NCBI GenBank assembly: GCA_016840125.1
Contig: JAEOSY010000044.1
Span: 1-39,966 of the forward strand
Length of the DNA stretch: 39,966 nt
Direction of reading: 5' to 3'
Origin: Candidatus Helarchaeota archaeon
Lineage (GTDB): Archaea; Asgardarchaeota; Lokiarchaeia; Helarchaeales; HEL-GB-A
Numbering within the stretch: position 1 is the stretch's first letter; each line of letters begins with the position of its first letter. The position numbers and the translations under genes are program-made. Positions 1-9,300 of the stretch are shown here, piece by piece. The notes below the pieces were generated by a model that saw only the letters and a list, made by a program, of their open reading frames with translations, was not told where the DNA came from and did no database searches.

Positions 1-18
1 ACTCTGATAAACGAGGAC

Positions 19-801
19 GTGGATTTGAATATTAATACCGTTTTTTACGAGGATTGCATCGAAGGCATGCGCAACCGGCTCGACGAAAATCAGGTCGACC
101 TCATTATAGCTGACCCCCCCTTTGGTATTGATTTCCACAAGATGGGGAACCAATATAACCGGAAGGCCGATTTCGTAGTAAAAGGATATACCGAAATTTC
201 GGCCGAGAATTACTATGAGTTCTCCTATAATTGGATCAAAGAAGCGGCCCGCGTCCTAAAAGAGACTGGGAGCTGTTATGTTATCTCGGGTTGGTCCAAT
301 TTAAAAGAGGTGCTGAATGCTATTGATAATGTGAAGCTCCATGTTATCAATCATATCATCTGGAAATATCAATTCGGCGTCTTTACGAAGCGAAGATATG
401 TAACTAGTCATTATCACATCCTATTCACCGTGAAACATCCGAAAAAGTATTACTTCAATAAAATTGACCACTATCCTGAAGATGTCTGGGTTATCAATCG
501 TCCTTATCGCCGCGGAAAAGAAAAGAACTCAACTAAACTCCCAGAAGCCCTTGTTGAAAGACTAATTTTATACTCTAGCGAAGAAGGGAACCTGATTTTA
601 GATCCTTTTTTGGGGAACGGAACGTCTGTTGCTTGTAGTATAAAAAATAATCGCAATTATATAGGTTTTGAGCTCAATCCAGCTTGCCAGAAGGTGATCA
701 ATCAAGAAATCGAGGTGGCAAAACAAACACGTAAAACCCAAAAAACAAAAGAACTGGACCTCAAGGCTCAAAAATCACTTTCTCAGTTCATGAAATCATA
801 A
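19..801 (+). CDS. DNA adenine/cytosine-N4 methyltransferase, beta-type motif order
   Basis: Predicted to transfer a methyl group from S-adenosylmethionine to an exocyclic amino group in DNA (N6-adenine or N4-cytosine; the sequence does not tell which). Catalytic motif IV reads DPPFG at residues 32-36. The SAM-binding motif DPFLGNG lies C-terminal to it at 195-201, so the order is that of the beta group. A TKLPEALVERLI segment (about 172-183) resembles the usual pre-motif-I region. Length, 260 aa, is normal for a compact methyltransferase. GTG at 19 has GAGGA only 1 nt upstream (13-17). In-frame TTG at 25 would be 7 nt from the same site and may be the true start. No restriction partner is visible, but the window begins here. 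It converges on a histone gene. Confidence 0.85.
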   Translation: MDLNINTVFYEDCIEGMRNRLDENQVDLIIADPPFGIDFHKMGNQYNRKADFVVKGYTEISAENYYEFSYNWIKEAARVLKETGSCYVISGWSNLKEVLNAIDNVKLHVINHIIWKYQFGVFTKRRYVTSHYHILFTVKHPKKYYFNKIDHYPEDVWVINRPYRRGKEKNSTKLPEALVERLILYSSEEGNLILDPFLGNGTSVACSIKNNRNYIGFELNPACQKVINQEIEVAKQTRKTQKTKELDLKAQKSLSQFMKS

Positions 802-871
802 AATATTGATTTTTTATCGGTTAACCAAAAAAATGCATACTTTTTGGGCTAGTAAACTTATCTTAAGAAAG

Positions 872-895
872 AAAAAAACAAGTTAAAAAAAAAAA
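872..895 (-). terminator. oligo-T terminator of first histone gene
   Basis: Read on the minus strand, an 11-nt T run (885-895) and a 7-nt T run (872-878) follow the histone stop by about 20 nt. Oligo-T runs without a strong hairpin are the usual archaeal intrinsic terminator. Confidence 0.55.
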
Positions 896-913
896 GAAAG
901 GAATATAAGCAGT

Positions 914-1126
914 TTAAACTGCTAATTTAATATCTGCTTTGGTGATTGTCTTGCGTTTAGCATGTTTTGCTAAAGCGAGTGCTTTTTTGGTGATTTCAAT
1001 GGCTGTATCGTTGAGCCACTCTTGAAGAGATAGAACTGCATTTAACGCAACAATAGTTGCATTGCCTTCATTTTTCATCAATCTTCGCAAAGCAGTTTTT
1101 GTGATAACTCTATTGCCTTTTGCCAT
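914..1126 (-). CDS. archaeal histone, paralogue 1
   Basis: Small DNA-packaging protein of the HMfA/HMfB family, 70 aa, expected to dimerise and wrap DNA. The three-helix histone fold is visible: short helix 1 with TALRRLMKNEG (11-21), long central helix from ATIVALNAVLSLQEWLNDTAIEITKKALALAKHA (described by position, 23-56), then the KRKTITKADIKLAV tail (57-70) with the conserved TKADI loop/helix 3. It differs from the second histone at only four positions (4, 6, 22 and 37, where it has Trp instead of His). ATG is preceded by GAGGGAG. It has no tail extensions. Monocistronic, with its own TATA box. Confidence 0.97.
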   Translation of the reverse strand: MAKGNRVITKTALRRLMKNEGNATIVALNAVLSLQEWLNDTAIEITKKALALAKHAKRKTITKADIKLAV

Positions 1127-1167
1127 ATTTCTCCCTCAAATATTGATTTTTATTTCGCAATATTTGG

Positions 1168-1188
1168 GTAGATTCATATCAAATCTAC
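1168..1188 (-). promoter_or_regulatory. hairpin in histone 1 mRNA leader
   Basis: A perfect 7-bp stem (GTAGATT / AATCTAC) with a 7-nt loop lies in the untranslated leader about 40 nt before the start codon. A related but not identical hairpin is in the leader of the second histone gene. Confidence 0.45.
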
Positions 1189-1212
1189 TAGTTTATTCTA
1201 CAAAAACATGAA

Positions 1213-1220
1213 TATATAAA
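1213..1220 (-). promoter_or_regulatory. TATA box of histone 1
   Basis: On the minus strand the sequence reads TTTATATA, about 87 nt upstream of the ATG, giving a leader of roughly 60 nt. The bases just upstream (GACAAAAAACC, then AGC directly before the box) are shared with the second histone promoter, consistent with a conserved BRE/upstream element. Confidence 0.7.
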
Positions 1221-1575
1221 GCTGTTGGTTTTTTGTCCATTGATCTGGGATGTATTTCGGATCTATGATAAAATTTTGATAGTGATCTTACCACTCGAAA
1301 TTTTAAGCGATGACTTTCCGATCTCATGCCATATCCATATGTCACTTTTTGAAATTTTTCATGAGCTTCTCACACTTTTCGATTCAAGAGATTCGATTTT
1401 ATCGGTGGGATACACCGCCTCTCAATGAAATGCGAAGATTTTGAAGCATTAACATTATGTTACTCGCGTTGAAATATAAATTAGTAATATAAAAATATAT
1501 ATTTCATAGTTTTTGGTGGTGAACTATGCAATAAAGCTGGTTTCGAAATATGAAATTGTGGTACTCAAAACAAGG
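1221..1575. other. intergenic stretch between the histone genes
   Basis: Beyond the histone 1 promoter this stretch holds no gene I can support. A 67-codon open frame at 1225-1428 on the plus strand starts inside the conserved histone upstream element and resembles nothing I recognise. It is probably chance. The rest is AT-rich sequence. Confidence 0.5.
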
Positions 1576-1583
1576 AAAAAAAA
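1576..1583 (-). terminator. oligo-T terminator of second histone gene
   Basis: An 8-nt T run on the minus strand begins about 20 nt after the stop, in a pyrimidine-rich context like that behind histone 1. Confidence 0.5.
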
Positions 1584-1601
1584 GAGAGGATAAAAAGCAG
1601 C

Positions 1602-1814
1602 TTACACTGCTAATTTAATATCTGCTTTGGTGATTGTCTTCCGTTTGGCGTGTTTGGCCAAAGCAAGAGCTTTCTTGGTGATTTCGATGGCAGTATCATT
1701 AAGATGCTCCTGAAGTGATAGGACTGCATTTAACGCAACAATAGTCGCACGGCCTTCATTTTTCATCAATCTTCGCAAAGCAGTTTTTGTGATAACTTTA
1801 TTGCTTTTTGCCAT
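1602..1814 (-). CDS. archaeal histone, paralogue 2
   Basis: HMf-family histone of 70 aa, 66 of 70 residues identical to the neighbouring paralogue. Substitutions are Ser4, Lys6, Arg22 and His37. Arg22 and His37 change charge or bulk at the first DNA-binding loop and the central helix, so the pair could form homo- and heterodimers with somewhat different DNA or stacking properties (inference). Same GAGGGAGAAAT context before ATG. Very high similarity at protein and leader level points to a recent duplication or gene conversion. Transcribed separately from its own promoter. Confidence 0.97.
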   Translation of the reverse strand: MAKSNKVITKTALRRLMKNEGRATIVALNAVLSLQEHLNDTAIEITKKALALAKHAKRKTITKADIKLAV

Positions 1815-1836
1815 ATTTCTCCCTCATACTATATCA

Positions 1837-1891
1837 GGTAGATTTGTAGTCTATACTACTGATATATTCTACCCATGGGTGGGTATATAAA
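1837..1891 (-). promoter_or_regulatory. histone 2 TATA box and leader hairpin
   Basis: TTTATATA on the minus strand at 1884-1891, 70-77 nt before the ATG. Inside the leader, an outer stem GGTAGA (1868-1873) pairs with TCTACC (1837-1842) and encloses an inner 5-bp stem GTAGT/ACTAC (1846-1859). The sequence from 1892 upstream matches the histone 1 promoter. Confidence 0.6.
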
Positions 1892-2181
1892 GCTAATGGT
1901 TTTTTGTCTAAATATTTGGAGTCAATTTCTCTTCTAGGTATGTAATTTGGATCGTCATCTCACTTTATCGAATTTATGACCATGAGATCTGAATCTCTTC
2001 CGTGCACTTTCCGTATACCTAATTTCATAATTTTTTTATGATCACATATTTTTCGATCATTAAGAAATTCAACTGACTTTCCTCTTTGACTCCCACTCGA
2101 CAAAAAAAATAAATGATCACGTGAATTTCTATTAAGTCTGAAAAACCCTCTCAAATTCCATATCTTTGGATAAATAATTGT
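1892..2181. other. intergenic stretch before the metallo-hydrolase gene
   Basis: Contains the shared histone upstream element next to 1892. The rest is AT-rich with no gene I can support. An open frame at 1960-2268 on the minus strand overlaps the next gene and looks like chance. A weak TATA-like TAAATAAT lies near 2171, very close to the next start. Confidence 0.45.
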
Positions 2182-4164
2182 GTGTGTGATGGAGTGGAGC
2201 TTTTGGAGCGTCTCGATGAAGGTACCATTCGAAATATACCTTATGAAGAATATCGGAAAAGTCTGCACTGTTCAAAAAATTATTATAACACTTTACGGCG
2301 ATTTAAGCATAAAAATATCCCTCAATTACCATTACATGATGCAATCAACTTTCTTTTAACTTCTGAGAAAATTCCTGCTCAAGAGCGGCAAGAGATTAAA
2401 CGAATTACTGTTTATCGGGATGATAAAATCATTGCTTTACATTGTACATGGGCCTCAACAATTTTTGAAATGCGGGATCAAATTTACCACGAAATTGGAT
2501 GGTATCCCTACGTAACAGGCTTGCTACTTGAAGAAAGTCCGTACTCCAAGAAAAATAATGAATGGCTTGGAGACCGGAATTTCAATATGTATGAATTTCC
2601 AAATTTCCCAATCAATAATATAAAACTCCAAAATGTAGCAAAGAATGACGGAATCGCTTTTATGCTACATCTAGAAGATTTCAAAATTCTTCTTGATTGC
2701 TGTTTTAACCTCTATTATCCGAATAATTTCGAATTGGATGATGTTCCAGACCTTATTTTCATCAGCCACGCTCATAATGATCATTTTGGGTCTCTTGAAG
2801 AGTACCTGGCTCGGTATGATGGAATTCCATTAATTATGTCATACACTACTCTCGATTTAATTACCTATTACAAGAGAAAATCTTCATCACTTATTGAATA
2901 TTTAAAAAAAAACGCCTATCCACTACTCTTCGACGATATCTATTCTTTGAATGATGCACTCTCCTTACAAAGTTTAAAAGCTGGACACTATCCCGGAGCT
3001 GCGATGCTTTCGATCTCGACTCCTCAGTATAAAATATTATATACAGGTGATACATTTCTTCATGATCTTCAACCATTAAAGGGGAGTGGGAGTGGGATCC
3101 ATAATTTAAATGGTCCATTAAACACAATTATCCTCGATGGTCAATTTTCTAATCGTTATATTTCATCCCAAAAACTTTTACTGGACCGAGCATGCGCTAA
3201 GGCGGCTATAGCACTCCAAAGCGGGGGTCCTGTCGTGGTTTTTGGTGATCCAGGTAGCTGGCTCTTGATTCTATATCTCAAATTTTTCTATTACTTCTCC
3301 CAAATTCACAAAAAGTATCGCATCTATCTTGATTCTCATACGATCGAAATTATGAAAATGCTCCGTTATCGCCAAGAGGATATAACTCCTTTCCTTGCGC
3401 AACGGATCCTTCATTTTCATGACCCTTTCGCTTCCATTATGAGGCAAGATCTTGCAACCCTCGACTTCAAAACTCATTCAATCGATGATCCTCCCATTAT
3501 CCTTTTTAATGCCCGTAACTATACTGATCCTCCTCCTTCATACTTGACCAATGTTTTCGATAACCCTAATGCGCTTGTCATAATCAGTTTTCCTATTCGC
3601 TCTGAACCTTTACGGGCTTTGTGGGATAATCTTACCTATAACTATGCTTCTCCTAAACCGCTCCAATGTACCCTTTTCGATCACAGTGGTAATCCCCGCG
3701 ACCCTCGGTTTAGTTCGCATATAGATCGGTCACAGATCCTTGAAATCTTTCGTCATCTGACACCAGCTCAAGTAATACTTTTTCATAACTCCCATGAATA
3801 TTTGACTAGTTTCAATGATTATTTCTATGAGCGACTTAGCTGGCTTTATCCTGATACAAATATTCATATCCTTGAAAATAATGGCCCTCTTTTGCTCTAC
3901 GACGCTTCTCTAGAACAATCCCCCTCTATCGAAACCGAATATTACTTCTTTCCCCTCATCAAGACGCTTGAATTAGCTCAAAAAGAAGGGCATAATTCGG
4001 TTGGACTTTCTATTCTAGCTCCTATGCTAACTTCTAAGTTCCCCTATTGGAAGGAACAGACTGGGGTGTCGAAGGTTTCTGATTATATATCTGAAGCATC
4101 TTCTGCGGAAATTATCGAAGTCAATCGAAGTAAATCTGAGATCCTAGTTAAATTAAAAAGTTAA
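2182..4164 (+). CDS. beta-CASP-like metallo-beta-lactamase fold hydrolase
   Basis: Large metal-dependent hydrolase of 660 aa, probably a nuclease of the CPSF/RNase J/Artemis type, although its substrate cannot be read from the sequence. The metal motif is SHAHNDH at 195-201 (HxHxDH). The later ligands are His269 (AGHYPG) and Asp290 (YTGDT). The insert between about 300 and 530, SSHID (His513) and FHNSHEYL (His535) are placed like beta-CASP motifs B and C. An N-terminal extension of about 150 residues precedes the lactamase fold and is not recognised. The start is uncertain: GTG at 2182 has no clear ribosome site, while in-frame TTG at 2203 has GGAG at 2191-2194, 8 nt upstream. Single gene, convergent with the HgdB-like operon. 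Confidence 0.8.
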   Translation: MCDGVELLERLDEGTIRNIPYEEYRKSLHCSKNYYNTLRRFKHKNIPQLPLHDAINFLLTSEKIPAQERQEIKRITVYRDDKIIALHCTWASTIFEMRDQIYHEIGWYPYVTGLLLEESPYSKKNNEWLGDRNFNMYEFPNFPINNIKLQNVAKNDGIAFMLHLEDFKILLDCCFNLYYPNNFELDDVPDLIFISHAHNDHFGSLEEYLARYDGIPLIMSYTTLDLITYYKRKSSSLIEYLKKNAYPLLFDDIYSLNDALSLQSLKAGHYPGAAMLSISTPQYKILYTGDTFLHDLQPLKGSGSGIHNLNGPLNTIILDGQFSNRYISSQKLLLDRACAKAAIALQSGGPVVVFGDPGSWLLILYLKFFYYFSQIHKKYRIYLDSHTIEIMKMLRYRQEDITPFLAQRILHFHDPFASIMRQDLATLDFKTHSIDDPPIILFNARNYTDPPPSYLTNVFDNPNALVIISFPIRSEPLRALWDNLTYNYASPKPLQCTLFDHSGNPRDPRFSSHIDRSQILEIFRHLTPAQVILFHNSHEYLTSFNDYFYERLSWLYPDTNIHILENNGPLLLYDASLEQSPSIETEYYFFPLIKTLELAQKEGHNSVGLSILAPMLTSKFPYWKEQTGVSKVSDYISEASSAEIIEVNRSKSEILVKLKS

Positions 4165-4195
4165 TAATTAAAAAGTTTGAATTTCTCTAATGCCT

Positions 4196-5554
4196 CTATT
4201 TTTGGAAAACATTCTTTACAAAATCTCGGATGAGTTTCTTAATTGATCTTGGACTCTTAATCCTATTATCTAAATCATCAATCTCAAACATGAGAGTGGG
4301 GATTCCTGTTTGCTCGTGAATTAATTGTTTGAGGAGATTTGCAATCCCCCATGCCTGTTTACATGAAACATGCCCACCCCAAATACAGAAATCTACTTGA
4401 TAGTCCTTTATCGTGCGAATAATATCATCTAAATAGAATTCGAGGGGACCTCTCAGTTGTCTCCCCATTGGCGCATTTAATATATTCTTTGCTACATCGG
4501 TAAGAAGTAAATCTTCATTTGAAAGGTTGACTGGTTGGCCGATCTGGCTGCCTATCATATTCATAACGGTTGAGATTTGAAATTTCTCCTCCATCCATGA
4601 AAAAAACATAGGGTCGAAATAAACCGGCATACATGTCCAAAAGCATCGAAATTTTTCTTCTTTACCGCTGTACCTCTCTGAAATAGCGGATATTTTGTTC
4701 TTGAAATTGTGGACTGCTTTATCGCGGACCATCCGTGTGTAATCTATTGGAGTCCCAGGGAGACCTGCGTAGGTCAGCAATGTGGAGTAAAGTGTATATG
4801 AAATATCAGAATTTAAAGGGCAGGGTTTAGCCCTAAGGAGTTCTAGAACTTCTAAGACGTAATTTCTCGCTTGGTTTGAGAGGTCAAAGGTTTCTTTTAA
4901 TCTTTCAAATGGAATGGTCACATTTGCGTTCTTCTCGATAAAAATTTTCATCTTTTTTAATTGGGAACCATAATAGGAGAGTGTTTTACTATCATAAAAT
5001 GCATCTTTTTCGTTATAATGCCAGTAAGGAACATCAAATGAAAAAGTAGGAACGTTATAATAGTTTTTTATTATTTGCCACTCAATGGTTGTACTATCAC
5101 AAGGAAAATTTGCATATATGATCATATCTGGGCTTGGAGTTTCATCTAGAAGCATAGCCCCTATCCAAATTTTGATATTATTACATAGCTCACTTGTGAG
5201 ACCACTTTGCTCAGCAAAATCAATGTAAGTAAAATGAGCTTGGGAACCAGCTCCAGCTAAGGGATTTGTTATCATTTCCTGAACTAATGGGAAGACCCCT
5301 GCAGCATAGGAAAATTCGACTGGAATCCCGGCATTTGTCATTATAATGGAGGTGTTTTTTGCCCTTGCAGTATAGAACGATTCATAATAGTCTAGAGTCA
5401 TGCCCAAAAAAACAGATTCAAGCAAATAATTTTCATTAGACTTGGCGATGTCATCTCCAAACTGTTTTAAGTTAGAATAGCGCTCAACTAACGTATCTAA
5501 TATTCCAGATTTTCCCTTAGCATTTTTTTTATTCATAGAATTCCCAAATTTCAT
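4196..5554 (-). CDS. 2-hydroxyacyl-CoA dehydratase-like (HgdB/FldB family) iron-sulfur protein
   Basis: Member of the HgdB/BcrC family, 452 aa. Relatives bind a [4Fe-4S] or double-cubane cluster and perform low-potential electron transfer or dehydrate 2-hydroxyacyl-CoA. Visible family marks are FPCDS with Cys152, the FDVPYW segment near 173-178, FWTCMP (Cys308, with Cys304 just before) and CIWGGHVSCKQ (Cys390, Cys398). No second subunit and no ATPase activator (HgdC type) is in the window, so it may work as a stand-alone or double-cubane-like protein. Its ATG overlaps the stop of the upstream gene (ATGA, 5551-5554), so the two are translationally coupled. It is the last gene of the operon read from 9640. 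The actual substrate is unknown. Confidence 0.82.
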   Translation of the reverse strand: MKFGNSMNKKNAKGKSGILDTLVERYSNLKQFGDDIAKSNENYLLESVFLGMTLDYYESFYTARAKNTSIIMTNAGIPVEFSYAAGVFPLVQEMITNPLAGAGSQAHFTYIDFAEQSGLTSELCNNIKIWIGAMLLDETPSPDMIIYANFPCDSTTIEWQIIKNYYNVPTFSFDVPYWHYNEKDAFYDSKTLSYYGSQLKKMKIFIEKNANVTIPFERLKETFDLSNQARNYVLEVLELLRAKPCPLNSDISYTLYSTLLTYAGLPGTPIDYTRMVRDKAVHNFKNKISAISERYSGKEEKFRCFWTCMPVYFDPMFFSWMEEKFQISTVMNMIGSQIGQPVNLSNEDLLLTDVAKNILNAPMGRQLRGPLEFYLDDIIRTIKDYQVDFCIWGGHVSCKQAWGIANLLKQLIHEQTGIPTLMFEIDDLDNRIKSPRSIKKLIRDFVKNVFQK

Positions 5555-6309
5555 ATAATTTTATGGATGACTTTACCAGGTGGTAATATACCATCGGAGA
5601 TGGTGAAAACACCCACAGGTTTTGTTTTTGGTTTCAAAAGATATAATAAATCTCTTTGGGATTTTTTGAATTCGACTGATGCAGTTCCCATTTCGATGAT
5701 TTTCGGATTAAATTCTAAATCCGTTGCGACAAACTCTGATAATTCAATTGCATTACATTCAGGGTTAATAAAATGCTTTAAAGTAATCGCCTTAATGACT
5801 GTTCCGCTGGGAAGTTCATCAATAGTCTTCTGAGGTTCAACTTCAAGTTTCATTATTTCAATATTATGTCGTTTTACGATCCCAATCTTTCTTGTTTCAT
5901 CATCCAATAAGCTTATTTCTGCTATTTTTTTGGGAAACCCGTAAATCTCGCGACCAGCAGCCATCGCTGCATCGTTATCAACAAATATACTATTACAATA
6001 CCAACCTTTCACCCGTGTTTCATCAGTCTTTAATTTTACTTCAATGAGAGTTGCCGCTTCGTTGTATGAGCCCCAAGAAGTAAGAGCGTCAGGGGACGAG
6101 CTGAGTACTGATTTCTCATAAGAAGCAATGAAACAGATTATCATTGGATAATTTGTTATTTTCAACGGGGAAGGAACTAGATTCTTAACCGATTCTGCGG
6201 CGACGCTAAAAGAGACCATTAAGAACTTTGCATTTGGGTATAAAAATTTCTCATTGTGCTTAAAGTTGTATAGTGGTGCAGAAATAGGCATAGAATTAAA
6301 TCTTTTCAT
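5551..6309 (-). CDS. acetoacetate decarboxylase-like protein
   Basis: 252-aa protein of the acetoacetate decarboxylase superfamily. The diagnostic stretch AAGREIYGFPKK lies at 117-128, with the Schiff-base lysine at 127 or 128. The partner glutamate is in GSYNEA (Glu84). Family members decarboxylate acetoacetate or catalyse related aldol/dehydratase reactions through a lysine imine. The sequence does not fix which. It sits 22 nt downstream of the heparinase-like gene and overlaps the HgdB-like gene by 4 nt, so the three are probably cotranscribed. The pairing with an HgdB-like protein suggests acyl-CoA or keto-acid chemistry (inference). No clear ribosome site precedes the ATG. Confidence 0.85.
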   Translation of the reverse strand: MKRFNSMPISAPLYNFKHNEKFLYPNAKFLMVSFSVAAESVKNLVPSPLKITNYPMIICFIASYEKSVLSSSPDALTSWGSYNEAATLIEVKLKTDETRVKGWYCNSIFVDNDAAMAAGREIYGFPKKIAEISLLDDETRKIGIVKRHNIEIMKLEVEPQKTIDELPSGTVIKAITLKHFINPECNAIELSEFVATDLEFNPKIIEMGTASVEFKKSQRDLLYLLKPKTKPVGVFTISDGILPPGKVIHKII

Positions 6310-6331
6310 AATTAATACACTTTTTCACTTT

Positions 6332-9300
6332 TTATTGAACAAACCCTTCAATGCCAACTAAGGAAATTACATATCTGACTCCGAAAAAAAGCAGGGCAAC
6401 TAGTAGGAAAAATATTGCGATTAAAAGAAAATAGCTGATTAATGACACCAAAGACCCCTTTGTCCGAGACATTGAACCATCAGTCTTTTTGAAAGCACCA
6501 TAACCAAATAACCGTACACAAATTAGCAAAGAAGGTATACTCACCATTATGATAATGAATAGATTTATAATGAATTCTCTTAAAACCATCGAGATTTCAT
6601 TGTAAATAAAAATGGTGGAGCCAGAACCTACAAAAATATTATGTATAATATCTTTAAAACTACTGGAAGTTGTAAAATATAATAATAAAAATGAAAAGAA
6701 TAGAATTGGGATGAACCAACCTATACTCACTGTTGAAATTGCATCGATTTTTTTCGTATCAAACTTGATTCGTTGGCTCTCGAGTGCAATTTTTATTTGT
6801 GTTCGATTTAATCTGAAATATACGGATATTGCTAAGTAACTGCAGAAAAATGTCAGCGGAGGGCCCGCATATAAGACAAAATATTTGGCAATTGTTAAGA
6901 CATCAATTAGGGGTTGGGATGTATCCTCATAATATAGCATGTGATAATCAACCATTGAGAGAATATCTAAAATCAATATCAAAAAGAAAATGACCATTAA
7001 ACCCGCAAATATCAGGTAGATAGTCCGATTGAGAAATTTAGCGCTTTTATTTTGGGGATCTTCAGAAACAAGATGATCTTGTAGTTGATAGGGGTGAATA
7101 AATAACATTTTTAATAGACTAACCTTTGATATAGCACTTTCGCCATCTTCTGTCTTGGATTCAAGAGAAACACTGGTTTTCATATATCTTGAATGATATA
7201 GAAACATTAGGCTTGCTAATCCTACGAGGTATATATTTAAAATGAGAAGTAAATACATTTCAGGAGCGTTATTAAAAACACCTAAGTCAGTGTAAAGTTC
7301 TCCAGCTTCCCCAATGACCATGCTGAAGTAGGGAGACGATATACTCTGAGATAGTCCACCGGCAGTCTCCCGGAGTTGATCTGAATTCTCGATGAGGATT
7401 GTGTTGGATGCTTCGGATCCGATTGTCCAATCATGATATCGCTCCCCCCATCCTGGATACCCGGGATTATGAACGATCAGTGCCCCATATGCCCACAGTT
7501 CGAAGGAATTTTCATCAAAGTGTACGTGACTTTGTTTATAATCTTTACAACTGAATGAGAGAAATAATCCATTAGGACGATCTACGGACCTTAAAAAGGC
7601 CATCCCAGAATCTTCCCAGATTTCTTTGCGTGTTTGACATGGTGATGCCTCAAGTGTCTCATTTACGTTATAACCCATCAACCGGCTGAATCCAGGCCCT
7701 CCACCATTCAAGTAGGTGTAATAGGATGTACTTACAACCTGATACTGGCTATTATTCTGCCGTTTTTCCCAGATATATTGATAATTTTGGGCTTTTTCGG
7801 GGTAGGTATCATTGATATTCGCTGCAGCAATTAATAATACCTCTTGCAGTCTTGAGGAGAAGGTACAATCTTCATATAGGGAGGGCATTCCTAAGGGACC
7901 TAATGTTTCAGACATGAAATCGAAGGTGGCGAGTATCTGGGAATCATTAAATAGGTTATATCCACCTAAATTTTTTAAACCTATAGCAAAGTTCATAAAT
8001 TCATCCATAGCGAATGCATTATAACTGTAACCCTCATATGATCCTCCATCAGCTGGATTGAGTGTGTAATAATAGATTAAAATGGTTTCGAGTGCCTTGT
8101 CAATCATGGATTTTTTTTTCAAAGCCAATCCCGCTACCCCTAAAGCTCCCGCGTCTACAACTCGATGGTTGTTTTCGGGGTATAAATCCATCTCCAGTAA
8201 GGGGGCAGCATGATCATAGAGAAGATTAGCTATCTCATCACGATCTGAACCGGTAAGATTTTCATAAACCATATCAAATGCAAGGGCGTACGCTTGAACG
8301 GAATATGACCGTCTCAAATCTTGAGAATAATGGGTAACAGAACCCATGGCTTTTAAAAATTCAATTAATCGGGTTAAATAACTGTTACCCCCATCTATAA
8401 TATATTTCAACGCGAGTTTATAAACTAAATTGTACCTTACTTCAGCATCATAATCAGTCGCATTGTTTATGCTATCTACGCCAGAGATTGTAGATGAATA
8501 CCAGGCACTCCAATCTTTCGACAGGTCATGAAACTTCGTTCTCAGATTTGGTAAATTGTCTTGAGAATATAATATATAAGAGTGATTTAAATTTTGGATT
8601 AAACTTATGTTAAAATCCCACTCGCTTATCGGAGGCATTATTCTTACCGGAGTAGGATCTCGTAAGGGATTATATTCAGAACTGTAAGTTTCATTGCTAG
8701 CACTTATCACAAAAGAGGCGGATCCAGTTACTGAAAAGGAGACGGTTGTACTAGTGCTGGAAAAAGTGCTATTTATACCATCTAATTCAACCATTTCAAC
8801 AGGGAAGGGTGAATACAATGTAACTGTAGTCGATATTCCAGATTGAGTCTTTAGCGCTCCCGAAATTTGTGAATCATTGGAGTATGTTGTTAAAACATTG
8901 AGAAGTGGTGTTGAACTAGAGAGATAAGAGGTATTCTCAAATTCGAGCATTTGTGCATTCTGCAAAAAATAATAATCCAGGAGACTGGAATTGGTAAAGT
9001 TTTGTCTTAAAAAGAAAGATTGGCCTGTAAAGTTGATGTCCGGGGTTGAGAAACTCATCTCAACACTTTTTTCATTGTAATAGAGATAATCGGTAGTTCC
9101 AATCTTTCTTAAGCCTGAAGTTTCGATAATAATATTCGGAAAATTTTGGCTTGAATCTGAATCATTTTTTGGATATAAAACCGTCGCCATTAGTGGAGTT
9201 TCGGATCCGGAATAATTCGCCTTAATGTAAGAGGTTTGTAAGTCATCGTAAGGGTAAGATCCGCTGTAATGTGTTGGTAAGAAATACCCCGTGTCTTCCG

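Noticed and set aside
1225..1428. 67-codon open frame on the plus strand between the histones
   Set aside because: Starts in the conserved histone upstream element, has no ribosome site and no family resemblance.
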